Counted from the first letter of the stretch, positions 1 through 9,378 are shown. The stretch: DNA of 64,000 nt from Acidimicrobiales bacterium (GCA_025455885.1 JALOLR010000006.1:101884-165883); one strand, 5' to 3'. The notes: generated from the letters alone by a model not told the origin. Made by a program: numbers and translations.

Positions 1-683
1 TCGAGGCGGGCGTGCTCCACGGCGACTGCCTCACCGTCACCGGCCGGACGATGGCCGAGAACCTGGCCGACATCGCTCCGCCTCGACCGGACGGCGCGGT
101 GGTCCACCCGGTGTCCGATCCCATCCACGCCGTCGGCGGGATCGCCGTCCTGACCGGTTCCCTGGCCCCGAAGGGCTCCGTCGTGAAGGTGGCGGGTATC
201 GACTTCGACCGCTTCGAGGGCGTGGCCCGTGTGTTCGACGGTGAGGCCGACGCCATGGACGTCGTCCTGGCGGGCGGCATCGAGCCCGGTGACGTCATCG
301 TGATCCGCTACGAGGGTCCGAAGGGGGGGCCGGGGATGCGCGAGATGCTCGCCGTCACCAGTGCGGTGAAGGGAGCCGGTCGGGGTGGCGACACGGCCCT
401 CGTCACCGACGGTCGCTTCTCCGGGGGCACGCGTGGCTTCTGCATCGGCCACGTGGCGCCCGAGGCCGTCGACGGCGGTCCCATCGCCCTGGTGCGTGAC
501 GGCGACCGCATCGTCATCGACACCGTCACCCACACCATCGACCTGGTGGTCGACGACGCCGAGCTCGACCGTCGTCGGGCCGAGTGGAAGCTGCCCGAGC
601 CCCGCTACACCAGCGGTGTGCTGGCCAAGTACGCCAGCCTGGCCCAGGGCGCCGAGCGCGGCGCCATCACCCTGCCCAGGTAG
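1..683 (+). CDS. ilvD: Dihydroxy-acid dehydratase, C-terminal part (cut by window edge)
   Basis: Dehydrates 2,3-dihydroxy-isovalerate and 2,3-dihydroxy-3-methylvalerate to the 2-oxo acids just before the final transamination of valine and isoleucine. The frame is open at the left edge (first whole codon at base 3) and runs 226 codons to TAG. The visible part has the family hallmarks [12 protein letters not shown] and [16 protein letters not shown], and ends in the usual [18 protein letters not shown] tail. The Fe-S cysteines and the N-terminal two thirds lie outside the window. It is on the same strand as the ilvB operon 3.7 kb downstream but is separated from it by two exported-protein genes, so it is probably a separate transcript. 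Confidence 0.96.
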   Translation, partial: EAGVLHGDCLTVTGRTMAENLADIAPPRPDGAVVHPVSDPIHAVGGIAVLTGSLAPKGSVVKVAGIDFDRFEGVARVFDGEADAMDVVLAGGIEPGDVIVIRYEGPKGGPGMREMLAVTSAVKGAGRGGDTALVTDGRFSGGTRGFCIGHVAPEAVDGGPIALVRDGDRIVIDTVTHTIDLVVDDAELDRRRAEWKLPEPRYTSGVLAKYASLAQGAERGAITLPR

Positions 684-752
684 GCGCCCCCGCCTCCCGC
701 CTCCGCTGTTGGTACTTTTTGCCGGAGCCACACGGCCGGAAGGGCACGAGGC

Positions 753-1865
753 ATGTCACGGATCATGAGAGCTGGGCTCATCGCGGGCGTTCTGGCTGTC
801 GCCTCCGTCCTGGGCGTTCCGATGGTCGCCGGGGGCGAGGGGACGACCGAGGTGGTCGTGTCGTTCACCGAGCCCGGCGCCGTCGAGTGGACCGTTCCGG
901 CGGGGATCTGCGCCGTCACCGTCGAGGCCTGGGGCGCCTCCGGGGGGCGCGGCGAACGGCCTCCGCTGGGCCCGGACCTGACCGCCCTGGCTGGGCTCGG
1001 CGCTCGCGTCGTGGCTCCGCTGGCGGTCACACCGGGCGCCCTGACGGGCGTCGTGGTCGGTGGTCGCGGTCGTGCTCCCTTTCGGGACGTTCCGGGAGCC
1101 GGTGGCTTCGGCGGCGGCGGGAACGGCGGCATCACCGCCACCTTCGACGTGATCCGTCCAGAGGGTGGCGGGGGTGGTGGTGGCTTCTCGGGCATCCTGG
1201 CCGGGGCCTCGCCGCTGGTCGTCGCGGGTGGGGGCGGAGGGGTCGGTGCCTTCGGCGGTCCGGGTGACCCCGACCAGGCGTTCGGCGGCGACGGCGGTCT
1301 GACCGGCTCCGCCGGCGGCCCCGGCAGTCCGAGAGGCCTGACCGCCGGAGGAGGCGGCGGCACCGACACGGTCGGCGGCGCCGCCGGCGCCGACGTCGCC
1401 GGCGACGTCACCGCCACGCCCGGCCTTGCGCTCCAGGGTGGCGACGGCGGGGGCGGGTCGGGCGTGCCGCAGCTCAAGGGCGAGGGTCTCTGGGTCGCCG
1501 GTGGCGGTGGCGGTGGCGGCGGGTACTTCGGCGGCGGCGGTGGTGGCGCGGCCACCGATTCCTACGGCACGGGTGGCGGCGGTGGCGGTGGCTCGAGCTT
1601 CGGTCCGGCCGGCACGGTGTTCGAGACCGGGTTCAACGAGGGCGACGGCGCGGTGGTGATCACCTACGACCCCGCCGATCAGCCCGCCGACTGCGGACCC
1701 GACGCGACCACGTCGACCACGTCGACCACGTCGGTACCGCTCGAGGCGCCCATTCCCACGTCGACCTCGACCGCGATGGCGTCGGTCGATGCGAGCGCCA
1801 CCTCGCCGGCGGTGCGTTCGGCGGCCGCCCGCTCGGCAGCCGTCACCCCACGCTTCACCGGCTGA
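753..1865 (+). CDS. Secreted glycine-rich protein with Ser/Thr-rich tail
   Basis: 370 residues. An N-terminal signal peptide (MSRIMRAGLIAGVLAVASVLGVP, cleavage probably around residue 25) is followed by a short beta-rich motif, FTEPGAVEWTVPAGICAVTVEAWGASGG, written here only as its type: the opening strand found in secreted glycine-rich proteins. About 230 residues of Gly-rich low complexity follow (many GGGGG blocks), then a tail with a 9-bp tandem repeat coding TTSTTSTTS near base 1710 and many Ala/Ser/Thr. It ends TPRFTG without any membrane helix or positive cluster, so sortase anchoring is unlikely. The start at 753 follows GAAGGGCACGAGGC. No enzymatic motif is visible; a structural or surface role is an inference. 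Confidence 0.75.
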   Translation: MSRIMRAGLIAGVLAVASVLGVPMVAGGEGTTEVVVSFTEPGAVEWTVPAGICAVTVEAWGASGGRGERPPLGPDLTALAGLGARVVAPLAVTPGALTGVVVGGRGRAPFRDVPGAGGFGGGGNGGITATFDVIRPEGGGGGGGFSGILAGASPLVVAGGGGGVGAFGGPGDPDQAFGGDGGLTGSAGGPGSPRGLTAGGGGGTDTVGGAAGADVAGDVTATPGLALQGGDGGGGSGVPQLKGEGLWVAGGGGGGGGYFGGGGGGAATDSYGTGGGGGGGSSFGPAGTVFETGFNEGDGAVVITYDPADQPADCGPDATTSTTSTTSVPLEAPIPTSTSTAMASVDASATSPAVRSAAARSAAVTPRFTG

Positions 1866-2080
1866 CGGCCCTTCCGGGCGTCCGGCACGAGCGACGTACC
1901 GGCCGAGGAGCCACGGTGGCCGTGGGCGCGGGCGGGGCGGCGATCACGGGGCCGGCACGGTCCGGGGTCGGGACATCGTGGCCCGGTGCGAGAAGGGCCG
2001 ATCGGCCCATCGACCGTCTGGTAGACCGACCGACGAACGTGAGGTCAGGAGCGATCCGGGTAGGGCGAGAGGGGTGCACG
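1866..2080. other. Intergenic region with a perfect 14-bp palindrome
   Basis: 215 bases without a convincing gene. They contain the perfect palindrome GGGCCGATCGGCCC at 1995-2008 and a weaker inverted repeat, GTCT/AGAC, around 2025-2035. The leader before the exoprotein gene ends in GAGAGGGG (2067-2074), a good ribosome binding site for the ATG at 2081. No clear -35/-10 pair was found. The palindrome could be an operator or a short hairpin in the 5' UTR. Confidence 0.35.
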
Positions 2081-4093
2081 ATGAGGTCGTCCATGCATGG
2101 TTGGCGTCGGGCCCTGGTGGCGGCGGTCGTCTCGTCGTTCGCCGTGGCCGCCCTCCCGCTCGGCGCGGGTGCCCTGACACCCGGGGATGCGGACCTCTCC
2201 GGCACCGTGGACAGCGGCGGTCGCCCCACCGACTCGGTGTTCGTCCAGCTCTGCCAGGGCGCGGACTGCGAGACCTCCGCGATCAACGCCGGGAGCTACG
2301 GCTTCACCGGTGTGGCGCCGGGGGCCTACGAGCTGCGCGTCGCCGCCTCGTCGAGCGTCGACTTCTACTCCACGGTCCTCGGTCCCGTCGTGCTCGTGTC
2401 GGGTGCCAACGCACGCGACGTCACGTTGCCGCTGGGCGGCCGGATCTCCGGCACCGTGACCGACCCGGGCGGCTCGGGCCGCGCCGGCGCGGTGGTGAGT
2501 GCGTGCGTCGCCGCCGGTGCGTGCGCGACCGCCTTCTCCGGCTCGGACGGCACCTTCGAGACCACTGCGGTCGCCCCTGGTCCGGTGACCGTCGTGGCAT
2601 CGCCCGGCGGGTTCGAGCCCGTGCCGACCGTGTACCCCTCCGTCGTCGCACCCGCGGTGGTGGTCGCCGGCACCGCGACCCCGGTCGGGTCCCTGCGCCT
2701 TCGCGCCGCCGGTTCGCTCTCGGGCACGGTGCGCGACGCCAACGGCAACGCCGTCGACGGAGCCGTGGTCCAACTCTCCGGCTCCACCGCGCTCTCGGTG
2801 ACGAGCGCCCAGACCGTGACCGGGGGCGCGTACTCGTTCCCGTCGCTCGAGCCGGGCCTGCGGTCGGTCGCCGTCGGCGCCGGGCCCGGGTCGCCGTTGA
2901 GCCCGGCCGGTCAGGTCACCATCGCCGAAGGCGTCGCGTCCGTCCTCGACCTCACCCTTCCGGCCGCCGCCCGCATCACCGGGGTCTACTCCAGGGCCGA
3001 CGGGCTCCCGTTGGCCGGCGGCATCGACGACGGGGTGATCCTGTGCCCGGGCGCCACCGATGCGTCGGTGTTCACCCCGCCCCTCGGGTTCTGCCCGGGC
3101 TTCTCCGTCGTGCCGAGCACGGCGGGCGCCTTCGATCTCACCGGCCGACCGGCCGGCACCTACTCCCTCGCCGCCCTCGGTGGGGGTTTCGCCGCGGGCT
3201 ATCCCTTGCGCAGCCAGTCCGTCACCGTCACGGTCGGGGCGGGGGAGACGGCGGCGTGCTCGTTCCTGCTCGCCCCGCTCGCCACCCCGGGCGCGGCGGG
3301 CTGCGCGGTGGCGCCTCCCGACGACGCCGACGGCGTACCCGCGGCCGTCGAGGACGCCGGGCCCAACGGTGGCGACGGGAACCTCGACGGCATCCTCGAC
3401 TCTGCGCAGCCCGAGGTGTCCTCGCTCCCCGCGGCCGTCGGCGGGGGCTACGTCACCGTGGCCGTGCCGGCCGGCCTCACGTTGCAGGGTGTCGCCGCCG
3501 TCGACCCGGCCACGCTCGGCACGCCGCTGCCCCCCGGAGCGACGGTGCCCTTCGGTCTCGTGGACTTCACCGTCAGCGGTGTGGCCCCCGGTGGCAGCGT
3601 CACGGTGCAGGTCTACCGGAGCGCGGCGGGCGCCACGCCCAACGCCTGGCTCAAGTTCGTGGGCGGCGCATGGGTCGACGCCACCTCCCTCGCCGCCGAC
3701 GTGGCCGCCAACCCGGTGGTGCTCACGCTCACCGACGACGCCTTCGGCGACGACGATCCCGCCCCGGGGGTGATCCGCGATCCATCGGGGCCCGCCCTCG
3801 TCGATCGCACCGCTCCCACCGTGACCTGCGGGGCCACCCCCCGGTTCACCGTCGGGCAGACGCCGGCGCTGGTCACCGGCACGGTCACCGACACCGGCTC
3901 GGGTCCGACGTCGCCCACCGTCAGCACCCCGGCCGACACGTCGACGGTGGGGTCCCGGACGGTCACGCTCGAGGGCACCGATCTGGCGGGGAACTCGGCG
4001 ACGGTGGCCTGCCCCTACGTCGTCGAGCGTCCCAGCCCGCTGGCGAAGCTGGTCACGCTCCTGCGCTGGTTGCTCGACCTCTTCCGTCGCTGA
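2081..4093 (+). CDS. Exported multi-domain protein with CarboxypepD_reg-like repeats and a choice-of-anchor U-like domain
   Basis: 670 residues. The ATG at 2081 is preferred over an upstream in-frame start because it follows GAGAGGGG and opens a signal peptide (RRALVAAVVSSFAVAALPL). Residues about 35-420 carry several beta-sandwich repeats of the carboxypeptidase-regulatory/Cna-B type, each with a [LI]SGTV.D..G start (DLSGTVDSGG, RISGTVTDPGG, SLSGTVRDANG). They are followed by DDADGVPAAVEDAGPNGGDG, the opening of the choice-of-anchor U domain, which ends at LTDDAFGDDDPAPGV. After that comes an Ig/HYR-like segment (TAPTVTC ... GTDLAGNSATVAC). The last residues (KLVTLLRWLLDLFRR) form one short amphipathic or hydrophobic helix rather than a classical sorting signal. 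It is a probable surface or adhesion protein; its ligand is unknown. Confidence 0.8.
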   Translation: MRSSMHGWRRALVAAVVSSFAVAALPLGAGALTPGDADLSGTVDSGGRPTDSVFVQLCQGADCETSAINAGSYGFTGVAPGAYELRVAASSSVDFYSTVLGPVVLVSGANARDVTLPLGGRISGTVTDPGGSGRAGAVVSACVAAGACATAFSGSDGTFETTAVAPGPVTVVASPGGFEPVPTVYPSVVAPAVVVAGTATPVGSLRLRAAGSLSGTVRDANGNAVDGAVVQLSGSTALSVTSAQTVTGGAYSFPSLEPGLRSVAVGAGPGSPLSPAGQVTIAEGVASVLDLTLPAAARITGVYSRADGLPLAGGIDDGVILCPGATDASVFTPPLGFCPGFSVVPSTAGAFDLTGRPAGTYSLAALGGGFAAGYPLRSQSVTVTVGAGETAACSFLLAPLATPGAAGCAVAPPDDADGVPAAVEDAGPNGGDGNLDGILDSAQPEVSSLPAAVGGGYVTVAVPAGLTLQGVAAVDPATLGTPLPPGATVPFGLVDFTVSGVAPGGSVTVQVYRSAAGATPNAWLKFVGGAWVDATSLAADVAANPVVLTLTDDAFGDDDPAPGVIRDPSGPALVDRTAPTVTCGATPRFTVGQTPALVTGTVTDTGSGPTSPTVSTPADTSTVGSRTVTLEGTDLAGNSATVACPYVVERPSPLAKLVTLLRWLLDLFRR

Positions 4094-4123
4094 CGGGCAT
4101 CCGTGTCCCTCGTGGGCCACGAG

Positions 4124-4153
4124 TTGCCATCCGCGCCTCGCCGGGGGCACACT
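4124..4153 (+). promoter_or_regulatory. Candidate promoter of the ilvB leader transcript
   Basis: TTGCCA at 4124-4129, an 18-bp spacer, and CACACT at 4148-4153. The predicted start of transcription lies only about two bases before the leader ATG at 4163, so the RNA would be leaderless or nearly so. The leuA leader promoter has the same -10 sequence. Confidence 0.55.
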
Positions 4154-4162
4154 TGTTGGCCT

Positions 4163-4210
4163 ATGAGGCCCACGGACACCACCGTCTCCTCGCTCGTAGT
4201 ACTCCGCTAG
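4163..4210 (+). CDS. ilvB operon leader peptide (attenuator control peptide)
   Basis: A 15-codon reading frame encoding MRPTDTTVSSLVVLR. The control run Leu-Val-Val-Leu is coded CTC GTA GTA CTC directly before Arg-stop. GTA is a rare codon in this GC-rich DNA, which would make translation sensitive to charged tRNA-Val. The stop lies 32 bases before a terminator hairpin and the frame precedes ilvB by 136 bases, the classical layout of amino-acid attenuation. Leader peptides rich in branched-chain residues before ilvB are known in actinobacteria; this assignment rests on sequence layout only. Confidence 0.85.
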   Translation: MRPTDTTVSSLVVLR

Positions 4211-4242
4211 CGCTCGCCGGCCCTCCTCGCCGCGTGCGCTCC

Positions 4243-4277
4243 CCGACCTCCCGCCTGTGGGAGGTCGGTCCCGTTTT
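4243..4277 (+). terminator. Attenuator terminator of the ilvB leader
   Basis: Perfect 10-bp stem: CCGACCTCCC (4243-4252) pairs with GGGAGGTCGG (4259-4268) around a six-base loop. It is followed by TCCCGTTTT, a short U-run unusual for this GC-rich DNA. It lies between the leader peptide and ilvB, so read-through would depend on ribosome position in the leader. The competing antiterminator pairing was not modelled. Confidence 0.85.
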
Positions 4278-4346
4278 CGCCCCCGGGGCCCACCGTCGGC
4301 CCGTCCCCGTCCCCCACGAACCGCTCAGCTCCCAGAGGACCACACC

Positions 4347-6071
4347 ATGAACACCAACGGCGGCGCCGCCCTCATCAAGTCCCTCGAGATGGAGGGCGTC
4401 GACGTGATCTTCGGCCTGCCCGGCGGGGCCATCCTGCCGGTGTACGACCCGATCATCGACTCGCCGATCCGTCACATCCTCGTGCGCCACGAGCAGGGCG
4501 CCGGGCACATGGCCGAGGGCTACGCCCAGGTCACCGGCCGCCCCGGAGTGGCCATGGTGACCTCGGGTCCGGCGGCCACCAACATCGTCACCCCCCTGGC
4601 CGACGCCTACATGGACTCGGTGCCCCTCGTCGTGATCACCGGCCAGGTGGGCACGAGGGCCATCGGCACCGACGCCTTCCAGGAGGTCGACACGGTCGGC
4701 ATGACGCGCTCGATCACCAAGCACAACGAGCTGGTGACCCGGGCCGAGGACATCCCCCGGGCGGTCCGGGAGGCGTTCCACATCGCCACCACCGGGCGTC
4801 CCGGCCCGGTGCTGATCGACATCCCGAAGGACATCGTCGATCCGACCAACCCGAACTCGGCGATGGACTGGTACTGGCCGGAGTCGGTCGACCTCCCCGG
4901 CTACTCGCCCCGCCTCGAGGGCGACCCCGCCCTCGTCCGGGCGGCCGCCGAGCTCATCGGTCAGGCGCAGCGACCGGTCCTGTACGCCGGTGGCGGCATC
5001 CTCAAGGCCCGCGGCGCCGAGGCTCTCACCGCCCTGGCCGAGCTCCTCGATCTCCCCGTCGTCACCACCCTGATGGGTCGGGGGGCGATCCCCGACGACC
5101 ACCCGCTCTGCCTCGGCATGCCGGGCATGCACGGCAACTACACGGCCGTCACCGCCATGCAGGAGTCCGACCTGTTGGTGGCCCTCGGGTCGCGCTTCGA
5201 CGACCGCGTCACCGGCAAGATCGACGCCTTCGCCCCCCACGCCAAGATCATCCACGTCGACATCGACCCCGCCGAGCTGGGCAAGGTGCGCCGGCCCGAC
5301 GTCGGCATCACCGGTGACGCCCGGCTCGTCATCGAGGAGCTCATCACCGCCCTTCGCGACCTCGGCGCCCCCGCCAACCAGCCCGACCGCTCGGAGTGGA
5401 AGTCGACGATCAGCGGGTGGCAGGAGCGCTACCCGCTGACCTACACCCAGTCCGAGCCGGGCGAGCTGCTGAAGCCCCAGTACGTGCTCGAGCAGCTGCG
5501 CGACAACACCCCCGACGACTGCATCGTCGCTTCCGGCGTCGGCCAGCACCAGATGTGGACCTCGCAGTACTGGACGTTCAACCACCCCTACACCTGGGTG
5601 AACTCCGGTGGCCTCGGCACCATGGGCTTCGCCGTGCCCGCCGCCATCGGCGCCAAGGTCGGCCGCCCCGACAAGATGGTGTGGGCCGTCGACGGGGACG
5701 GGTGCTTCCAGATGACCGCCCAGGAGCTCGTCACGGCGGCCGCCGAGCGCATCCCGGTGAAGATCGCCATCCTCAACAACGCCTACCTGGGCATGGTGCG
5801 CCAGTGGCAGGAGATGTTCTACGAGGAGCGCTACAGCGAGGTGTACCTCTCGCCCGACCTGCCCGACTACAAGATGTGGGCCGAGGCCATGGGCTGCGTC
5901 GGCATGCGGGTCGAGTCGCCGGAAGAGGTGCTGCCCGCCATCGAGAAGGCCAACAGCATCGACGACCGGCCCGTCGTCATCGACTTCCGCACCGACGCCC
6001 GGGAGAAGGTCTTCCCGATGGTGGCCTCCGGGGCGTCCAACTCCGACATCCAGATCGGCCCGGAGGCATGA
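4347..6071 (+). CDS. ilvB: Acetolactate synthase large (catalytic) subunit
   Basis: 574 residues, full length for the family. It condenses two pyruvates, or pyruvate with 2-oxobutyrate, in the first common step of Val/Leu/Ile synthesis using ThDP, Mg2+ and FAD. The N-terminal motif GLPGGAILPVYD and the segment VRHEQGAGHMAEGYAQ carry the ThDP-activating glutamate. The C-terminal GDGCFQMTAQEL ... ILNNAYLGMVRQWQ is the ThDP/Mg binding motif (GDG then NN). The ATG at 4347 follows AGAGGACC; the longer upstream frame runs through the leader and terminator and is not coding. The gene overlaps ilvN by ATGA and is the first gene of ilvB-ilvN-ilvC, probably controlled by the attenuator upstream. Confidence 0.98.
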   Translation: MNTNGGAALIKSLEMEGVDVIFGLPGGAILPVYDPIIDSPIRHILVRHEQGAGHMAEGYAQVTGRPGVAMVTSGPAATNIVTPLADAYMDSVPLVVITGQVGTRAIGTDAFQEVDTVGMTRSITKHNELVTRAEDIPRAVREAFHIATTGRPGPVLIDIPKDIVDPTNPNSAMDWYWPESVDLPGYSPRLEGDPALVRAAAELIGQAQRPVLYAGGGILKARGAEALTALAELLDLPVVTTLMGRGAIPDDHPLCLGMPGMHGNYTAVTAMQESDLLVALGSRFDDRVTGKIDAFAPHAKIIHVDIDPAELGKVRRPDVGITGDARLVIEELITALRDLGAPANQPDRSEWKSTISGWQERYPLTYTQSEPGELLKPQYVLEQLRDNTPDDCIVASGVGQHQMWTSQYWTFNHPYTWVNSGGLGTMGFAVPAAIGAKVGRPDKMVWAVDGDGCFQMTAQELVTAAAERIPVKIAILNNAYLGMVRQWQEMFYEERYSEVYLSPDLPDYKMWAEAMGCVGMRVESPEEVLPAIEKANSIDDRPVVIDFRTDAREKVFPMVASGASNSDIQIGPEA

Positions 6072-6604
6072 CGATGCCCACCACCCGCCGTCAGCACATC
6101 CTGTCGGTCCTCGTCGAGGACAAGCCCGGTGTGCTGGCCCGCGTCGCGGGGTTGTTCGCCCGCCGCGGCTACAACATCCACTCCCTCGCCGTCGCCCCCA
6201 CCGACGACGAGCGCTTCAGCCGCATCACCGTCGTCGTCGACGTCGAGCGGGCCCCGCTCGAACAGATCGTCAAGCAGCTCGACAAGCTCATCAACGTCGT
6301 CCGGATCGACGACCTGGCGCCCGGCGACGCCGTCGAGCGCGAGCTCCTCCTCGTCACCGTGTCGGCCCCGCCCGAGGCCCGCGGGCAGGTCATCGAGCTG
6401 GCCGGGGTGTTCGAGGGACGCGTGGTGGGCGTGGGCTTCGACGAGCTCACCCTGGTGCTCGAAGGGGCCCCGCAGAAGCTCGACGACTTCGCCGAGCTCA
6501 TCGCCAACTACGGCGTGGTGGCCATGCAGCGCACCGGCCGGGTGGCGCTGCCCCGCATCGAACGGCGTTCGGCGCAGCTTTCCGCCGTCGACGACGCGTC
6601 CTAA
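6068..6604 (+). CDS. ilvN: Acetolactate synthase small (regulatory) subunit
   Basis: 178 residues. It binds IlvB, raises its activity and confers feedback inhibition by branched-chain amino acids. The N-terminal ACT domain opens HILSVLVEDKPGVLARVAGLF, shortened here to the family signature EDKPGVLARVAGLFARRGYN. The C-terminal ALS_ss_C domain follows from about residue 85 (ELLLVTVSAPPEARGQV ... GVVAMQRTGRVALPR). The ATG overlaps the ilvB stop in ATGA, indicating translational coupling. The length is typical. No anomaly is seen. Confidence 0.97.
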   Translation: MTMPTTRRQHILSVLVEDKPGVLARVAGLFARRGYNIHSLAVAPTDDERFSRITVVVDVERAPLEQIVKQLDKLINVVRIDDLAPGDAVERELLLVTVSAPPEARGQVIELAGVFEGRVVGVGFDELTLVLEGAPQKLDDFAELIANYGVVAMQRTGRVALPRIERRSAQLSAVDDAS

Positions 6605-7708
<1,104 letters not shown>

Positions 7709-7710
7709 GC

Positions 7711-7748
7711 GGACGCCGGCGCCGGGCGTCGGCCCCGTCCCGGCGTCC
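7711..7748 (+). terminator. GC-rich stem-loop after ilvC
   Basis: GGACGCCGG at 7711-7719 is complementary to CCGGCGTCC at 7740-7748, directly after the ilvC stop. There is no U-run, so it is either an intrinsic terminator of the I-shaped actinobacterial kind or an RNA 3'-end stabiliser. Confidence 0.5.
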
Positions 7749-7776
7749 GGCGCGGTGGGTGGTCGGGCGAACTCGG

Positions 7777-7812
7777 AACGAGAAGCTCAATGATTTTCTG
7801 ATATTTCTCGTT
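7777..7812 (+). repeat. Inverted repeat and 12-nt element conserved upstream of both HNH genes
   Basis: AACGAGAA (7777-7784) and TTCTCGTT (7805-7812) form an inverted repeat reaching into the -35 box. Between them lies CAATGATTTTCT (7788-7799), which recurs exactly at 44003-44014 (complement) in front of the second HNH gene, starting 58 bases before the start codon in both cases. The block is markedly A/T-rich compared with its surroundings. Confidence 0.75.
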
Positions 7813-7839
7813 GCATTCCGCGCACATGTTCGATAGGGT
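7811..7839 (+). promoter_or_regulatory. Leaderless promoter of HNH1 with a LexA-like box
   Basis: TTGCAT (7811-7816), exactly 17 bp, then TAGGGT (7834-7839). The start ATG at 7846 comes six bases after the -10 box, which predicts a leaderless mRNA. The 16-mer CCGCGCACATGTTCGA at 7818-7833 fills the spacer; its right half is a perfect GTTCGA and its left half is degenerate compared with the actinobacterial SOS box TCGAAC-N4-GTTCGA (9 of 12 positions). It is well placed for repression by LexA. Confidence 0.7.
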
Positions 7840-7845
7840 TCGGGC

Positions 7846-9372
7846 ATGGTTCCGGGGATCGTCGGGCGGGTGATGGAGGGCATCGAGACCGTGGACCCGC
7901 GGGGCGACGGCGAGTCGGTCCGTCATCTGCTCGTCGCACGGGATCGGCTCGAGGCCCGGCTGTGCGAGTCGTTGGTGCGGTTCCTCGCCGCCGGCACCCA
8001 CGACGTCGAGGGGTGGCGCTCCCCGGTCGGGTGGTTGAAGGCCAACGCCGCCCTCACCGATCGCGACGCCAAGCGTCTCGTGGTGCGGGTCGAGCGCCTC
8101 CGCCAGTGGCCGACGCTCGCCGACCTCTGGTTCGGTGGTGCGCTGACCGGCGCCCAGATCGAGGTCGTCACCGCTGTGGTGCCCCGCACGCTGGTCGGCC
8201 TCTACGCCGAGCACGACGCCGAGGTCTCGCCCCACCTGGTGGGCCTCGGCGTGGCCGACACCCGGAGCGCGCTCCGCGAGTGGGTGCTGCGGGCCGAGGC
8301 GGTGGCCGCCCCCGATCCCGCTGAGCTCGATGGGCCACCCGAGGTCGACGCGTACGTGCACCTCTCGCGGACGCTCGCCGGTCGTGGGGTGCTCGACGGC
8401 GACCTCGACGCGCTCACCGCCGAACTGCTGGAGACGGCGTTGCGGGTGGTCGAGCGGCCCGACGCGCCGGGCGAGTTCCGCACCGCCGCCGAGCGGCGGG
8501 CCGAGAGCCTGCGCCGCATGGCCCGGTTCACCCTCGACCACTACGCCGCGAAGGGCGATCGGCCCGGGCGCCAGCACCCCCACCTGCTGGCCGTCATGGA
8601 CCTTCCCGACCTCTACGCGGCGATGCTGCGAGGCCTCGGCATCCACACCGCCGCCGACCTGGAGCTGTTCTGCGCCCTGCGCCCGACGTCGGTGGTCGAG
8701 GAAGGGCTGCTGCGCCACGCGTTGGCCGAGGCCACCGGCGCCGCCACGACCTTCGACGGCCACCGCCTCCCCGCCGCTGCGGTGCGCGAGATCTTCGGCA
8801 CGGGCACCACGATCGAACGGTTGCTCACCGCCGAAGGGCGGGTCCTCGACCACGGCCGGGCCGTCCGCCTCGCCGACGCGCCCCTGCGCGACGCCCTGCT
8901 CGTGCGCGACCAGGGCTGCCGGTTCCCCGGTTGCGACGCCAAGGCCGAGTGGGTCGACGCCCACCACGTCGAGCACTGGTCGGCCGGTGGCCCCACGGCG
9001 CTGGCCAACTTGGCCGGGTTGTGCGCCTCGCACCACGGGGTGGTGCACCGTGACGGCTGGTCGGTCACCGCCGCCCGCGACGGCACGTTGACCTTCGGTC
9101 GCCCCGATGGCGAGACGCTCACCAGTACACCGCCCCGACGACGGCGCCCACCTCCATTGCCCCTGCGCCTGCCCGGACTCGACGAGCTCCTGCCCGATCC
9201 CGTCGACGCCGACGCCCTGCAGGGGGAGTCCGAGCTCGATCCTCTGCACCGGACCGGCGTGCACGCCGGGCACCGATGGCACTTGTCCCTCTCGGCCGAG
9301 TCGATCGACGAGGAGCAGGCCACCGCGGCGATGGCCCGCCGCCGGGCCGCAGCCCTCACCCTCGCCGCCTGA
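7846..9372 (+). CDS. DUF222/HNH endonuclease domain protein, 13E12-like (HNH1)
   Basis: 508 residues. The long N-terminal DUF222 region (about residues 15-330; VEGWRSPVGWLKA, AEHDAEVSPHLVGL) precedes a C-terminal HNH nuclease module at about 355-400: CRFPGC, then DAHHVEHW and LCASHHGVVH, giving the zinc/metal cysteines and histidines. This is the family of the mycobacterial 13E12 repeat proteins, several of which are DNA-damage inducible; the biochemical target is unknown. It is a clear paralogue of the gene at 42343-43956, with collinear motifs and a shared promoter architecture. It is convergent with the alkD-like gene only six bases away. Annotation as an active nuclease is an inference from the intact HNH residues. 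Confidence 0.9.
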   Translation: MVPGIVGRVMEGIETVDPRGDGESVRHLLVARDRLEARLCESLVRFLAAGTHDVEGWRSPVGWLKANAALTDRDAKRLVVRVERLRQWPTLADLWFGGALTGAQIEVVTAVVPRTLVGLYAEHDAEVSPHLVGLGVADTRSALREWVLRAEAVAAPDPAELDGPPEVDAYVHLSRTLAGRGVLDGDLDALTAELLETALRVVERPDAPGEFRTAAERRAESLRRMARFTLDHYAAKGDRPGRQHPHLLAVMDLPDLYAAMLRGLGIHTAADLELFCALRPTSVVEEGLLRHALAEATGAATTFDGHRLPAAAVREIFGTGTTIERLLTAEGRVLDHGRAVRLADAPLRDALLVRDQGCRFPGCDAKAEWVDAHHVEHWSAGGPTALANLAGLCASHHGVVHRDGWSVTAARDGTLTFGRPDGETLTSTPPRRRRPPPLPLRLPGLDELLPDPVDADALQGESELDPLHRTGVHAGHRWHLSLSAESIDEEQATAAMARRRAAALTLAA

Positions 9373-9378
9373 GGTCCT

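Noticed and set aside
1100..1660. Repeats in the glycine-rich gene looking like a tandem array
   Set aside because: They are GGC/GGT codon runs without fixed unit or spacer length, so neither CRISPR nor a satellite.
1845..1865. TPRFTG end of the glycine-rich protein as a sortase signal
   Set aside because: It lacks the leading Leu-Pro, the membrane helix and the basic tail, and it is the extreme C-terminus.
2045..4150. A 701-codon open frame on the minus strand across the exoprotein gene
   Set aside because: It has Arg/Gly/His/Ala-rich shadow composition, no domain and no ribosome binding site; the plus strand has a signal peptide and recognisable repeats.
7846..9372. HNH genes as homing endonucleases or insertion sequences
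   Set aside because: No intron or intein, no terminal repeats and no target duplication; the shared motif is confined to the promoter, and DUF222/HNH genes are ordinary dispersed paralogues in actinobacteria.
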